From contig JASHQO010000025.1 in the NCBI GenBank assembly GCA_030039105.1, positions 1-12,605 on the forward strand: DNA of 12,605 nt, given 5' to 3'. The notes under the pieces are model-generated. The model was not told the origin of the DNA. It did not search any database and worked only from the letters and a program-made list of their open reading frames with translations. The DNA comes from Xanthobacteraceae bacterium (GTDB taxonomy: Bacteria; Pseudomonadota; Alphaproteobacteria; Rhizobiales; Xanthobacteraceae). How positions within the stretch are numbered: the stretch's first letter is position 1; the number at the start of each line of letters is the position of its first letter. Below are positions 1 to 8,500 of this stretch, in pieces. Position numbers and translations under genes: made by a program.

Positions 1-476
1 TGGAGGCCTATCTTGCCTTTGCCCGCGGCGATACTGGAGAGCAGCCGGCGCCGACCGATATCGCCGCTTTGCTCGAAGATCTCCGCCTCGATGCCGAGCG
101 CCACGGCCATCGCTCGAGCGTCGCCTTCCACGGCCAACCCGAAGTCACGGTGCGGCCGGCGGCGTTCAAGCGCTGCGTCTATAATCTCGTTTCGAACGCT
201 GCGCGCTTCGCCTCAACCGTCGCCATCACCGGCCACCGCGACCACCGCTGGCTGACCGTGACCGTCGACGACGACGGCCCCGGCATTCCGCAACATCTGC
301 GCGAAGACGTGTTCAAGCCGTTCCTGCGGCTCGACGACGCGCGCAATCAGGACGAAGGCGGCAGCGGTCTCGGCCTCGCCATCGCCCGCGACATCGCCCG
401 TTCCCACGGCGGCGACATCGTGCTCGGTTCGAGCCCGCTCGGCGGGCTGCGGGCGACGATCAGGGTGCCGGTCTAG
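1..476 (+). CDS. Sensor histidine kinase, C-terminal ATP-binding domain (5' end outside window)
   Basis: The open frame enters from the left edge (first whole codon at base 3) and ends with TAG at 474-476. About 157 residues are visible. The start resembles the end of a dimerisation helix (EAYLAFARGD), followed by a HATPase_c domain: an N-box around 165-210 (FKRCVYNLVSNAARFA), a G1 box DDDGPGIP at 267-290, an F-box-like region (FKPFLRLDDARNQ) and a G2 box GSGLGLAIARD from about 360. The protein ends soon after, at LRATIRVPV, as is usual for EnvZ-type kinases. The family autophosphorylates a histidine and passes the phosphate to an OmpR-like regulator. The histidine, HAMP domain and membrane segments lie upstream, so the signal sensed cannot be inferred. 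The partner regulator gene, if linked, would also lie upstream. Confidence 0.9.
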   Translation, partial: EAYLAFARGDTGEQPAPTDIAALLEDLRLDAERHGHRSSVAFHGQPEVTVRPAAFKRCVYNLVSNAARFASTVAITGHRDHRWLTVTVDDDGPGIPQHLREDVFKPFLRLDDARNQDEGGSGLGLAIARDIARSHGGDIVLGSSPLGGLRATIRVPV

Positions 477-507
477 GGCGGAGCTTGGCGCCCGGCCCAG
501 GACCTCT

Positions 508-536
508 CTTGAATTCACCGGCGGCTCGCGCCATCT
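508..536 (+). promoter_or_regulatory. Probable heat-shock (RpoH/sigma-32) promoter of htpG
   Basis: CTTGAA at 508-513 and CGCCATCT at 529-536 are 15 bp apart. The sigma-32 pattern is CTTGAA, 13-17 bp, CCCCATNT; the -35 matches 6/6 and the -10 matches 7/8. Transcription would start near 543, giving a leader of about 30 nt before the htpG ATG at 573. htpG is a classical sigma-32 target, so sequence and biology agree. Assignment is by motif only. Confidence 0.7.
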
Positions 537-561
537 CACCGAGCAACAAAACACCGCCGCT

Positions 562-567
562 GGGGAG
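562..567 (+). promoter_or_regulatory. Ribosome binding site of htpG
   Basis: GGGGAG lies five bases before the ATG at 573. It supports this start over upstream in-frame alternatives. Confidence 0.6.
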
Positions 568-572
568 CCGTC

Positions 573-2477
573 ATGCCCGCCGCCGATCAGAAAGAGGCCG
601 ACAGCCGGCCCGCCGAGTCCCAACCGTTCCAGGCCGACGTCGCCAAATTGCTGCACCTGATGGTGCACTCGGTCTATTCCGACAAGTCGGTGTTCTTGCG
701 CGAGCTGATCGCCAACGCCGCCGATGCCTGCGAGCGGCTGCGCTACGAGGCGATTGCCGAGCCGAGACTCCTGGGCGACGACGTCAAGCCGCGCATCACG
801 CTGTTGCTCGACGCCGACAACAGATCGCTCACGGTCGAGGACAACGGTATCGGCATGAGCCGCGCCGAAATGGCGGAGGCGCTCGGCACCATCGCGCGTT
901 CGGGCACCAAGGCCTTTCTCGAGCGCATCGAGGCCAAACAGCCCGACGACGAGACGGCGTTGATCGGCCGTTTCGGGGTCGGCTTCTATTCGGCGTTCAT
1001 GGTGGCCGAGCGGGTCGAGGTGATTTCGCGCCGCGCCGGCACCGAGCAGGCGTGGCAGTGGTCGTCGGACGGCAAAGGCACGTTTGCGATCTCGGCCGTC
1101 GCGCCGGCCGAAGCGCCGGGCCGCGGCACCCGTGTCGTGCTGCACCTCATGGACGACGCCAAATCCTACGCCGAGCGCCTTGGCGTCGAGCGCCTGGTCA
1201 AGGCGCAGTCCGGCCACGTGCCGGTGCCGATCTCGATCGTCGAGAAGGCCGGCAGCGCGCCGGCCGAGATCAGCGATGGCGCGGCGCTGTGGGCCAAGCC
1301 GAAGGCCGAGATCGGCGCCGCCGACTACACCGATTTCTACCGCAGCATTGCCGGCCAGTTCGACGAGCCGATCGCGACCATCCATTATCGCGCCGAGGGC
1401 CGCCAGGATTACACGACGCTATTGTTCATTCCCGGCGCGCGGCCGTTCGACCTGTTCGACCCGGACCGCAAAGGTCGCATAAAGCTCTACGTCAAGCGCG
1501 TCTTCATAACCGACGAGGCCGACATCCTGCCGCGCTATCTGCGTTTCGTGCGCGGTCTGGTCGACAGCGCCGACCTGGCGCTCAACGTCTCGCGCGAAAA
1601 AATCCAGGAAAGCCCGTTGCTCGCGGCGATCAAGAAAGGCGCCATCAACCGCGTGCTGAGCGAGCTGGAGCGGCTCGCCGACAAGGAGCCGGAGACCTAC
1701 GCCAAGATCTGGGAGACCTTCGGCGCCGTGCTCAAGGAAGGCATCTACGAGGATTTCGAGCGCCGCGATCAGATGCTGGCGCTGGCGCGGTTCAAGACCA
1801 CGGCGTCGGGCGACGCCTGGCGCAGCCTGAAGGACTATGTCGGCGCGCTGAAGACCAACCAGACGGCGATCTATTATCTCGCCGGCGACGACATGGCGCG
1901 GCTCAAATCCTCGCCGCATCTCGAAGGCTTTCGCGCCCGCGGCATCGAGGTGTTGCTGCTGCCCGATCCGGTCGACAGTTTTTGGGCGATGCCCGGCACC
2001 GGCTTCGACGGCAAGCCGTTCAAGTCGGTGACCCAAGGCGCCGCCGACCTAGCTCTGATTCCGCGCACCGACGCGGCGGCGCCGCCGGCGGCCGGCGCCG
2101 AAGCCGCGGTGGCGGATTTCCTCGGCTTCGTGAAGGCAACGCTCGGCGACGCGGTCGCCGATGTGCGCGCGTCCGACCGGCTCACCGACAGCGCGGTCTG
2201 CCTGGTGGCGTCCGAGGGCGGGCCGGATCGCGCGCTCGAGCGCATTCTCGCCGGCGCCGGCCGGCTCGCGTCGGCATCGAAGCCGATCCTCGAAGTCAAT
2301 CCGCGCCACGATATCGTCGTTGCGCTCGCCAAGCTCGGCGACGCCGACCGCGCCTTCAAGGAGGATGCGGCGCACCTGTTGTTCGACGAAGCGCGCGTGC
2401 TCGACGGCGAGCGGCCCGCCGACGCGAAGCTGTTCTCCGACCGGCTTGGCCGGCTGCTGGGGCGGGGGTTGCGCTAA
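573..2477 (+). CDS. htpG: Molecular chaperone HtpG (bacterial Hsp90)
   Basis: The 634-residue product is close in length to E. coli HtpG (624). HtpG is a cytosolic, dimeric, ATP-driven chaperone. The N-terminal GHKL ATPase domain (about residues 18-240) shows FLRELIANAADAC with Glu44 (putative catalytic base) and Asn48 (nucleotide/Mg), VEDNGIGM with Asp90 (adenine contact), the lid segment GTIARSGTKAF near 105-115, and GRFGVGFYSAF at 132-142. The middle domain includes NVSREKIQESPLL, which carries the conserved arginine that senses the gamma-phosphate. The C-terminal third is the dimerisation domain; an Ala/Gly/Pro-rich stretch (AAAPPAAGAEAAV) lies just before it. No MEEVD tail is present, as expected in bacteria. 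The gene stands alone, is preceded by a sigma-32-like promoter, and faces tctA convergently. Confidence 0.97.
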   Translation: MPAADQKEADSRPAESQPFQADVAKLLHLMVHSVYSDKSVFLRELIANAADACERLRYEAIAEPRLLGDDVKPRITLLLDADNRSLTVEDNGIGMSRAEMAEALGTIARSGTKAFLERIEAKQPDDETALIGRFGVGFYSAFMVAERVEVISRRAGTEQAWQWSSDGKGTFAISAVAPAEAPGRGTRVVLHLMDDAKSYAERLGVERLVKAQSGHVPVPISIVEKAGSAPAEISDGAALWAKPKAEIGAADYTDFYRSIAGQFDEPIATIHYRAEGRQDYTTLLFIPGARPFDLFDPDRKGRIKLYVKRVFITDEADILPRYLRFVRGLVDSADLALNVSREKIQESPLLAAIKKGAINRVLSELERLADKEPETYAKIWETFGAVLKEGIYEDFERRDQMLALARFKTTASGDAWRSLKDYVGALKTNQTAIYYLAGDDMARLKSSPHLEGFRARGIEVLLLPDPVDSFWAMPGTGFDGKPFKSVTQGAADLALIPRTDAAAPPAAGAEAAVADFLGFVKATLGDAVADVRASDRLTDSAVCLVASEGGPDRALERILAGAGRLASASKPILEVNPRHDIVVALAKLGDADRAFKEDAAHLLFDEARVLDGERPADAKLFSDRLGRLLGRGLR

Positions 2478-2530
2478 CACGGGGCATGGCAGGAGCCAAC
2501 GGGTCCGGCCCGAAGTGGCTGGCGCGATGA

Positions 2531-2549
2531 CAAGCGCCGCTTACGCTTG
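2531..2549. terminator. Weak hairpin between convergent htpG and tctA
   Basis: The 86-bp gap between the two stop codons holds a 6-bp perfect stem, CAAGCG and CGCTTG, around a 7-nt loop. No T-run follows on either strand, so it is at best a weak or Rho-assisted bidirectional terminator. The rest of the gap shows nothing recognisable. Confidence 0.25.
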
Positions 2550-2563
2550 CAATAGCGAAAGGA

Positions 2564-4171
2564 CTATTCCGCCGGCGTCGCCGGCACGCGTTGCGGCGAC
2601 AGCTCGCGCGGAATGTCGACCGGTTTGGTTTCGCCGGCCGGCTTCAGATCCCGCGGCTTGTCGCCCTTGAGCCGGAAGTAGATCTGGCTGCCGATCAGGA
2701 GGATGCACAGCGCCACGAACACGGCGCTGATCGGCCGCTCGACGAACACGCCGATGTCGCCGCGCGAGATCAGCATGGCGCGGCGGAAGTTCTCCTCGAA
2801 CCGCGGGCCGAGCACGAAGCCGAGCAGGATCGGCGCCGGATGGAAGCCGAGCCGCAGCAGCACGTAGCCGAACAGGCCGATGACCACCACCTCGCCGACC
2901 TGGAAGAAGTCGTTGTTGGCGGCGTAGACGCCGATGCAGACGAAGAACATCGCGCTCGGGTAGAGGTACTTGTACGGGATCGCCAGCATCTTCACCCAGA
3001 TGCCGATCAAGGGCACGTTCAGCAGCACCAGCATGATGTTGCCGATCCAGAAGCTGGCGACGAGACCCCAGAAAATGTCGGGGTGCTGCGTAATTAGCTG
3101 CGGCCCCGGCACAATGCCCTGGATCATCAGCGCGCCGAGCAGCAGCGCCATCACCGCGTCGCCGGGGATGCCCAGGCTCATGGTCGGGATGAAGTCGCCC
3201 TGCACCGAGGAGTGGGTGGAGGCTTCCGGGCAGACCACGCCTTCGATCAGGCCGGTGCCGAATTTTTCCGGATGCCTGGAGATCTTCTTTTCCGCGGCGT
3301 AGGAGACGAACGACGCGATGGTCGGCCCGGTCCCCGGAATGAGCGAGCACAGCGAGCCGATGATGGTGCCGCGCCACATCGGGAAGAACGCCCGCTTGAA
3401 CTCGGCCCCGCTGGGCCGCATGTCCTTCAAGCCGACATTGGTATATTTGGTGTTGATCGGCGCGACCTGGTTGACGCTGTTCATGAACTCGGCGATGCCG
3501 AACAGGCCGAGCGCGAGCGCGATCAACTCGATGCCGTCGTCAAGCTCGGTCATGCCGAAGGTATAGCGCTCCGAGCCGGTCTCGAGATCGGTGCCGACCG
3601 AGCCGAGGAACAGGCCCAGCACCGTCATTGCCACGCCCTTGAGCGGCGAACCGCGCGCCAAGGTCGATCCGGCGAGCAGGCCGAGCAGCATCAGCGAGCA
3701 GACTTCGGCGGGGCCGAATTGCAACGCCGCTTTGACCAGGAGCGGCGACAGGAAGACCATCTCGGTGATGCCCCACGAGGCACCGACGAATGAGGCGAAC
3801 ACAGTGAGGCCGAGCGCCACGCCGCCGCGCCCCTGCTTGGTCATCGGATAGCCGTCGAGGCAGGTCACCGCGTGCGGCGGGTGGCACGGCAGGTTGAGCA
3901 GGATCGAGCAGATGGCGCCGCCATATTGCGCGCCGTACATCACGCCGCCCAGCATCAGGATGGCGCCGACCGGTTTCATGCCGAAGGTCAGCGGCAACAG
4001 GATCGAGATGGTGGCGAGCGGGCCCATGCCCGGCAGCACGCCGACCATGTTGCCGACGAACACGCCGATGAAGCAGAACATCAGATTGTGCGGAATGAAG
4101 CCGAGCAGGAACGGCGGCCCGAATGCAACGGTGAAGCCGTACCAGAGGCCCGCCAGTGCGGTCTCGATCAC
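2564..4171 (-). CDS. tctA: Tripartite tricarboxylate transporter permease, large subunit TctA
   Basis: This is the large, multi-pass inner-membrane subunit of a TTT transporter, which takes up carboxylates with an external binding protein. From the GTG at 4171 the product is 535 residues, close to the family's roughly 500. Hallmarks are the two related loops GVLPGMGPLATISILLP near the N-terminus and SLIPGTGPTIASFVSYAAEKK in the second half, then the signature CPEASTHSSVQGDFIPTMSL followed by GIPGDA. Many hydrophobic segments lie between. The open frame runs further upstream, but that part is out-of-frame tctB sequence. GTG is preferred because GGAGGGG (4184-4178) lies 6 nt before it and the codon overlaps the tctB stop as GTGA, a translational-coupling arrangement. 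An ATG at 4186 is the alternative. The substrate is not predictable, and no tctC is nearby. Confidence 0.93.
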   Translation of the reverse strand: MIETALAGLWYGFTVAFGPPFLLGFIPHNLMFCFIGVFVGNMVGVLPGMGPLATISILLPLTFGMKPVGAILMLGGVMYGAQYGGAICSILLNLPCHPPHAVTCLDGYPMTKQGRGGVALGLTVFASFVGASWGITEMVFLSPLLVKAALQFGPAEVCSLMLLGLLAGSTLARGSPLKGVAMTVLGLFLGSVGTDLETGSERYTFGMTELDDGIELIALALGLFGIAEFMNSVNQVAPINTKYTNVGLKDMRPSGAEFKRAFFPMWRGTIIGSLCSLIPGTGPTIASFVSYAAEKKISRHPEKFGTGLIEGVVCPEASTHSSVQGDFIPTMSLGIPGDAVMALLLGALMIQGIVPGPQLITQHPDIFWGLVASFWIGNIMLVLLNVPLIGIWVKMLAIPYKYLYPSAMFFVCIGVYAANNDFFQVGEVVVIGLFGYVLLRLGFHPAPILLGFVLGPRFEENFRRAMLISRGDIGVFVERPISAVFVALCILLIGSQIYFRLKGDKPRDLKPAGETKPVDIPRELSPQRVPATPAE

Positions 4172-4665
4172 AGGCCGCCCCTCCATGTGAGTACGGGCAT
4201 TGGCACCTGCAGGAAGTAGGAGAACAATGCGACGCCGAACACGGTGACGATGGCGGACAGGATGATCGTGGACAACCACGTCGCACCCTTGTCGCCGAGC
4301 GCGGCGACAAAAACGCACATGAACGTGCCGGGGATCATGCCGAAGTAGCGGCCAAAGAAGATGAAGCACACCGGGCTCATGAGAATGCAGAGCCACGCCC
4401 ACCACTGCGGATGCGGCGGCAGGATGCTTTCATCGCCTTCGCTCTCGCCGGGCGCCAGCGCCGCCGCCGCAATGGCGATGCCGATCAGCACCAGCACCAC
4501 GCCGAGCGCGGTCGGCAGAAAGCCGGGCCCCATATGCATCAGCGTGCCGGCGCGATAGGTCGTGCCCTTCAACGCGATACCGAGGCCGAGCAGAAGCATC
4601 AGGCCGCCAGCGTAAAAGTCACGCTTGGCCAGCAGGTCGCGGAGAGTGCTATGGGAAGGCCGCAA
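4168..4665 (-). CDS. tctB: Tripartite tricarboxylate transporter small permease subunit TctB
   Basis: This is the small membrane subunit partnering TctA. From the TTG at 4665 it is 165 residues, typical for TctB. The pattern is right for the family: a short charged N-terminus (LLAKRDFYAGG), a first hydrophobic segment (LMLLLGLGIALKG), a periplasmic TYRAGTLMHMGPGFLP stretch, a second hydrophobic helix, an acidic loop, then two more hydrophobic helices. The frame stays open to an ATG at 4788, but the extra 41 residues are polar and unlike TctB. The TTG is preferred because GGAGG (4676-4672) lies 6 nt before it. The C-terminus overlaps tctA by GTGA. No convincing promoter was found in the 196 bp separating it from the SRAP gene, which lies upstream on the same strand, so read-through from the imu operon is possible. 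Confidence 0.85.
   Translation of the reverse strand: MRPSHSTLRDLLAKRDFYAGGLMLLLGLGIALKGTTYRAGTLMHMGPGFLPTALGVVLVLIGIAIAAAALAPGESEGDESILPPHPQWWAWLCILMSPVCFIFFGRYFGMIPGTFMCVFVAALGDKGATWLSTIILSAIVTVFGVALFSYFLQVPMPVLTWRGGL
4178..4184 (-). promoter_or_regulatory. Ribosome binding site of tctA inside the end of tctB
   Basis: GGAGGGG on the - strand is 6 nt upstream of the GTG at 4171 and lies within the last codons of tctB. It decides the tctA start and implies that translation of tctA is coupled to tctB. Confidence 0.65.
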
Positions 4666-4861
4666 CAATTTCCTCCCGGCCGTTCTTGGGGGCCATTGCG
4701 CACTCGCCCCATTGTTGGAACGAGCAACTACAGCAAAAACCGAAATGTTCCGCAGCGACGCGGTGTCGCGGGTCTTCCTTGGTCCCAATCGCGCGGGAAG
4801 CGCCTGCGTTTCGGCCTACGATAGACGATATAGGGCGATGGTCGCGGGCGCAACTGCCAAC
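4666..4861. other. Intergenic stretch between the SRAP gene and tctB
   Basis: I see no RNA gene and no convincing -35/-10 pair for tctB here. A short perfect inverted repeat, CTTATG-GTT-CATAAG (4861-4875), spans the SRAP stop codon but has no T-run. Whether tctBA has its own promoter cannot be told from this sequence. Confidence 0.4.
4672..4676 (-). promoter_or_regulatory. Ribosome binding site of tctB
   Basis: GGAGG on the - strand lies 6 nt before the TTG at 4665. It is the main reason for choosing the TTG start instead of the ATG at 4788. Confidence 0.5.
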
Positions 4862-5557
4862 TTATGGTTCATAAGAGGCTGCGTTGTTGCGGTCGGAGTG
4901 GCGTAACAGGTCCGAATCATCGTTGCGGATATTGCCGACCCGGCGGTCGACAGGCCAAAAAGCCATGCGTTCGCTGGGATATGGCCGCAGCAACGCCTTC
5001 AGCGCGGCCGCGCTCGCGGCAGTTTTGCCGAGCCAGCAGGCCCACGAGTCCTGCGACAAAAGCACCGGCATGCGGCAGTGCACAGTTTTCAAGAGATCAT
5101 GGGCCGCCGTGGTGATGATGGCAAAGGACTGCAGCGCACTACCGTCGGGCGCGCGCCAGAGGTCCCAGAGACCGGCGAATGTCATCGGTCTTCGATCGCC
5201 GAGTGCTACGGCGAAAGGTTGTCTATCGGTATCGCGCCACTCGTAGTAGCCATCGGCGACCACCAGGCAGCGGCGACCGGCGCGCCAGGCGGTGCGAAAG
5301 GCGGCGCGGCGGTCGATGCCTTCGGCGCGGGCGTTGAAGGTTGAATAGCCGATCTTGACGTCGTGCGCCCACGACGGCACCAGGCCCCAGCGCATCGCGG
5401 TCAAGGTCCGTTCGCCGTTTCTGGAAACGACGACGGGAAGCTGTGCCATCGGCGCCGCGTTCCAGCTCGGCTTGTAGTCGCCGATCTCGTCCCAATCGAT
5501 CTTGAGGTCGAGCTTGAGGTCGGAAACGTCCTCGGGAAGTTTGGCGCGGCCGCGCAT
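4862..5557 (-). CDS. SRAP-domain protein (YedK/HMCES family) with Arg in place of the catalytic Cys2
   Basis: SRAP proteins bind abasic sites in single-stranded DNA and crosslink to them through Cys2, exposed after Met removal. The product has 231 residues and spans the whole domain. Active-site residues known from YedK are present: Asn75 and Arg77 in STFNARAE, Glu106 in DGYYEW, and His160 in VHCRMPVLL. The family also keeps MRWGLVPSW, AGLWDLW and the C-terminal MAFWPVDRRVGN. However, the N-terminus reads MRGRAKLP where the family reads MCGR: codon 2 is CGC (bases 5554-5552), one transition from TGC. No upstream in-frame start restores a Cys; a stop lies six codons upstream, with no ATG, GTG or TTG between. 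GAGGA (5570-5566) is a good ribosome site 8 nt from the ATG. The gene starts 15 bp after dnaE2 ends, so it is probably the last gene of the LexA-controlled imu operon. Chemistry may be lost or altered, or the base may be an error. Confidence 0.93.
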   Translation of the reverse strand: MRGRAKLPEDVSDLKLDLKIDWDEIGDYKPSWNAAPMAQLPVVVSRNGERTLTAMRWGLVPSWAHDVKIGYSTFNARAEGIDRRAAFRTAWRAGRRCLVVADGYYEWRDTDRQPFAVALGDRRPMTFAGLWDLWRAPDGSALQSFAIITTAAHDLLKTVHCRMPVLLSQDSWACWLGKTAASAAALKALLRPYPSERMAFWPVDRRVGNIRNDDSDLLRHSDRNNAASYEP

Positions 5558-5572
5558 GGAGCGTGTCCTCGT

Positions 5573-8500
5573 TCAATGGAAGTCGCGACTCTTGAGCGGC
5601 AGCGCCTCGTCGTCCGGCAGCGGGCCACCGGAAAATTTCGGCGAAAATAGATCGCCGCCTTCGCGCAGCCACGGCAGCGCGACGGTCAGGTCGACGAAGT
5701 CTTCCGCCACCACGTGGATGACAAGGCCGGCGCGCTGCAGGCGGCCGCGCACGGCCAGGAAGCGTGCCGTCATCACGGTGCGGCGGTTTTTTTCGAACAC
5801 TTTCGGCCAGACGATGACGTTGGCGATGTCGGTCTCGTCTTCCAGCGTCATGAACACGACGCCCTGGGCGGTGCCCGGGCGCTGCCGTACCAGCACGAGA
5901 CCGGCGACGGTGACGTTGCCATCAAGGGCCTTGCTGCGCAGCTCGGTGTTGCGGATGGCGCCGAGCGCATCGAGGCGATCGCGGAAAAAACCGACCGGGT
6001 GCGCTTTCAGCGATAAGCCGGTGGCGACGTAATCCTCCACCACGTGCTCGGTGAGCGGCATTGCCGGCAGCTCGACCGGCGGTTCGGGGAACAGCTCGTC
6101 GCTCAAATGCGGCGCGAGCAGCGGTAGCGGCTCCTGCCCCCTCGCTGGCGCTCGCCCTGGAGAGTGAGGTGAGGCGGCGCGTCGCGCCGTCGAGATGCCG
6201 ATGACATCGAGCCGCCGCGCCGCCCACAACGCGGCACGGCGATCGAGACCGAGGGAACGGAAGGCGTCGGCTTCGGCGAGCCGCTCGATGGTGAAACGCG
6301 ATACGCCGGCGTTGGCCGCGAGCCGCTCGACCGAAGCAAAGCCGTTGCCGCGCGCGGCGACGAGTTTTTTCAGTTCCTCTTCGGCAAGCCCGTCGATGAG
6401 GCGGAAACCGAGCCGTACCGCATGCTTGCCTGCGGCGGCCGGTTCGAGCGTGCAATCCCAATCGCTGAAATTGATATCGGCCGGACGCACCTCGACGCCA
6501 TGGGCCCGCGCATCGCGCACCAGTTGTGCGGGCTGATAAAAACCCATCGGCTGGCTATTGAGGATGGCGGCGCAGAAGACATCGGGATAGTGGCATTTGA
6601 TCCAAGCCGAGGCGTAGACCAGGATGGCGAAGCTCGCGGCGTGGCTTTCCGGAAAGCCATATTCGCCGAAACCTTCGATCTGGCTGAAGCAATGCTCGGC
6701 GAATTTGCGATCGTAGCCGCGCGCCGCCATGCCGTTGATGAATTTGTCCTCGAACAGATGAACGGTGCCGTTGTGGCGAAACGTCGCCATGGCGCGGCGC
6801 AGCCCGTCGGCTTCATCCGGCGTGAATTTCGCCGCCGTGATGGCGATCTGCATTGCCTGTTCCTGGAACAGCGGCACGCCGAGCGTGCGCTTGAGGGCAT
6901 CTTTCAATTCGTCGCGGTCGCCTTGCGCGGGATGCGGCGACGGATAATCGGGCTCCTTGCCGTTTTTCAGATCGGCGCGGCGGCGCAGATAGGGGTGCAC
7001 CATATCGCCCTGGATCGGTCCCGGCCGCACGATCGCGACTTCGATGACGAGATCGTAGAAGCATTGCGGTTGCAGCCGCGGCAGCATCGACATCTGGGCG
7101 CGGCTTTCGACCTGGAATACGCCGATCGAATCGGCGCGCGCCAGCATGGCGTAGACGGCCGGCGCATCCGCGGTGCCGTCTTTCGGGATGCTCGCCAGCG
7201 AATGGTCTTTGCCGTAATGCGCTTTCAGAAGGTCGAGCCCGCGGCGCAGGCAGCTCAGCATGCCGAGCGCCAGCACATCGACCTTCATCAGGCGGAGCGT
7301 GTCGATGTCGTCCTTGTCCCACTCGATGAAGGTGCGCTCCTCCATGGCGGCATTGGCGATCGGCACCGTTTCATCGAGCCGTCCGCGGGCGAGCACGAAG
7401 CCACCGACATGCTGCGACAGATGGCGCGGGAAGCCGGTCAGCTCGTTCGCCAGGGCGACGGCCTGCCTGATCGCCTGGTTCTCGGGATCGAGGCCGGCTT
7501 GGCGGATGTGGTCGTCGGGCAATTCGTCGCCGTAGCCCCATACGGTTTTGGCGAGCGCTGCGGTGATGTCCTCGGTCAGGCCGAAGACCTTGCCGACCTC
7601 GCGGATGGCGCGGCGCGAGCGATAATGCACGACGGTCGAGCAGATCGCGGCGCGGTGGCGGCCGTAGCGTCGGTAAATGTACTGGATCACCTCTTCGCGC
7701 CGTTCGTGCTCGAAATCGACGTCGATGTCGGGCGGCTCGTTGCGGTTCTTGGAGATGAAGCGGGCGAACAAGAGCTTGCTCTCCCCCGGATTGACCTCGG
7801 TAATGCCGAGGCAAAAGCACACCGCGCTGTTCGCCGCCGAGCCGCGACCCTGGCACAGAATCTGCTTTTCCTTGCGTGCATAGGCGACGACGTCGTGGAC
7901 GGTGAGGAAATAACGGGCATAGTCGAGCTCGGCGATCAGCCCGAGCTCCTCGCGCAGCCGCGACGCGACGTCGGCCGGAACGCCGTCCGGGAACCGGTCC
8001 TTGGGATAACGCGCCGCGGCGCCGGCCCAGGTCAGATCTTCGAGATGCGCTTGCGCGGTCTTGCCCGGCGGCACCGGCTCGTCGGGATATTCGTATTCCA
8101 GTTCGTCGAGCGAAAAGGTGCAGGCTTTGGCGATCGTCACGGTGTGGGCGAGCGCATCGGGGAAATCCTTGAACAGTCGCGCCATCTCGTGCGGCGCTTT
8201 CAGATGCCGCTCGGCATTGGCGGCGAGCCGGAAGCCGGCTGCCGCGATGGTGCATTTCTCGCGGACGCAGGTGACGATGTCGGCGAGCGGCCGGCGCTGC
8301 GGCGCGTGATAATGCACGTCGTTGACGGCGACCAGCGGGGTGCCGAGGCATTTGCCGAGCTCGGCGAGCAGCCCGAGCCGGCGCGGCTCGTCGCCGCGGT
8401 GATAATGGACGCCGGCGAGGAAAGTGCGGCCGGGCGCGGCGCGGGTCAAAGCCGAAAGCCGCGCGATAAAGTCATTATTCCGCTCATTCCCGCGTAAGCG

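Noticed and set aside
476..493. GGGCG/CGCCC stem after the histidine kinase as a terminator
   Set aside because: Only 5 bp, with no T-run, in very GC-rich DNA.
2069..2110. Palindromic GC-rich run in htpG as another inserted repeat
   Set aside because: It is an Ala/Pro/Gly codon run in a linker and lacks the hairpin arms of the repeat families.
485..2530. A 681-codon open frame overlapping htpG in another + frame, and a 390-codon one opposite it
   Set aside because: Arg-rich translations with no motif, while the htpG frame shows every Hsp90 signature.
4172..4405. N-terminal extension of tctA up to 4405
   Set aside because: The extra residues are His/Arg-rich out-of-frame tctB sequence; the GTG at 4171 has a strong ribosome site and the family's usual N-terminus.
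4800..4862. Promoter for tctB around TTGGCA and CTATAT on the - strand
   Set aside because: The spacing is 21 bp, too long for a normal sigma-70 promoter; other pairings were too short or too weak.
4861..4875. Inverted repeat CTTATG-GTT-CATAAG at the end of the SRAP gene as a terminator
   Set aside because: The stem is short and AT-rich with no T-run; it may be chance.
6422..8497. A 691-codon open frame on the + strand opposite dnaE2
   Set aside because: It is antisense to conserved polymerase motifs. Its composition is the usual mirror of high-GC codon use, and it has no family features.
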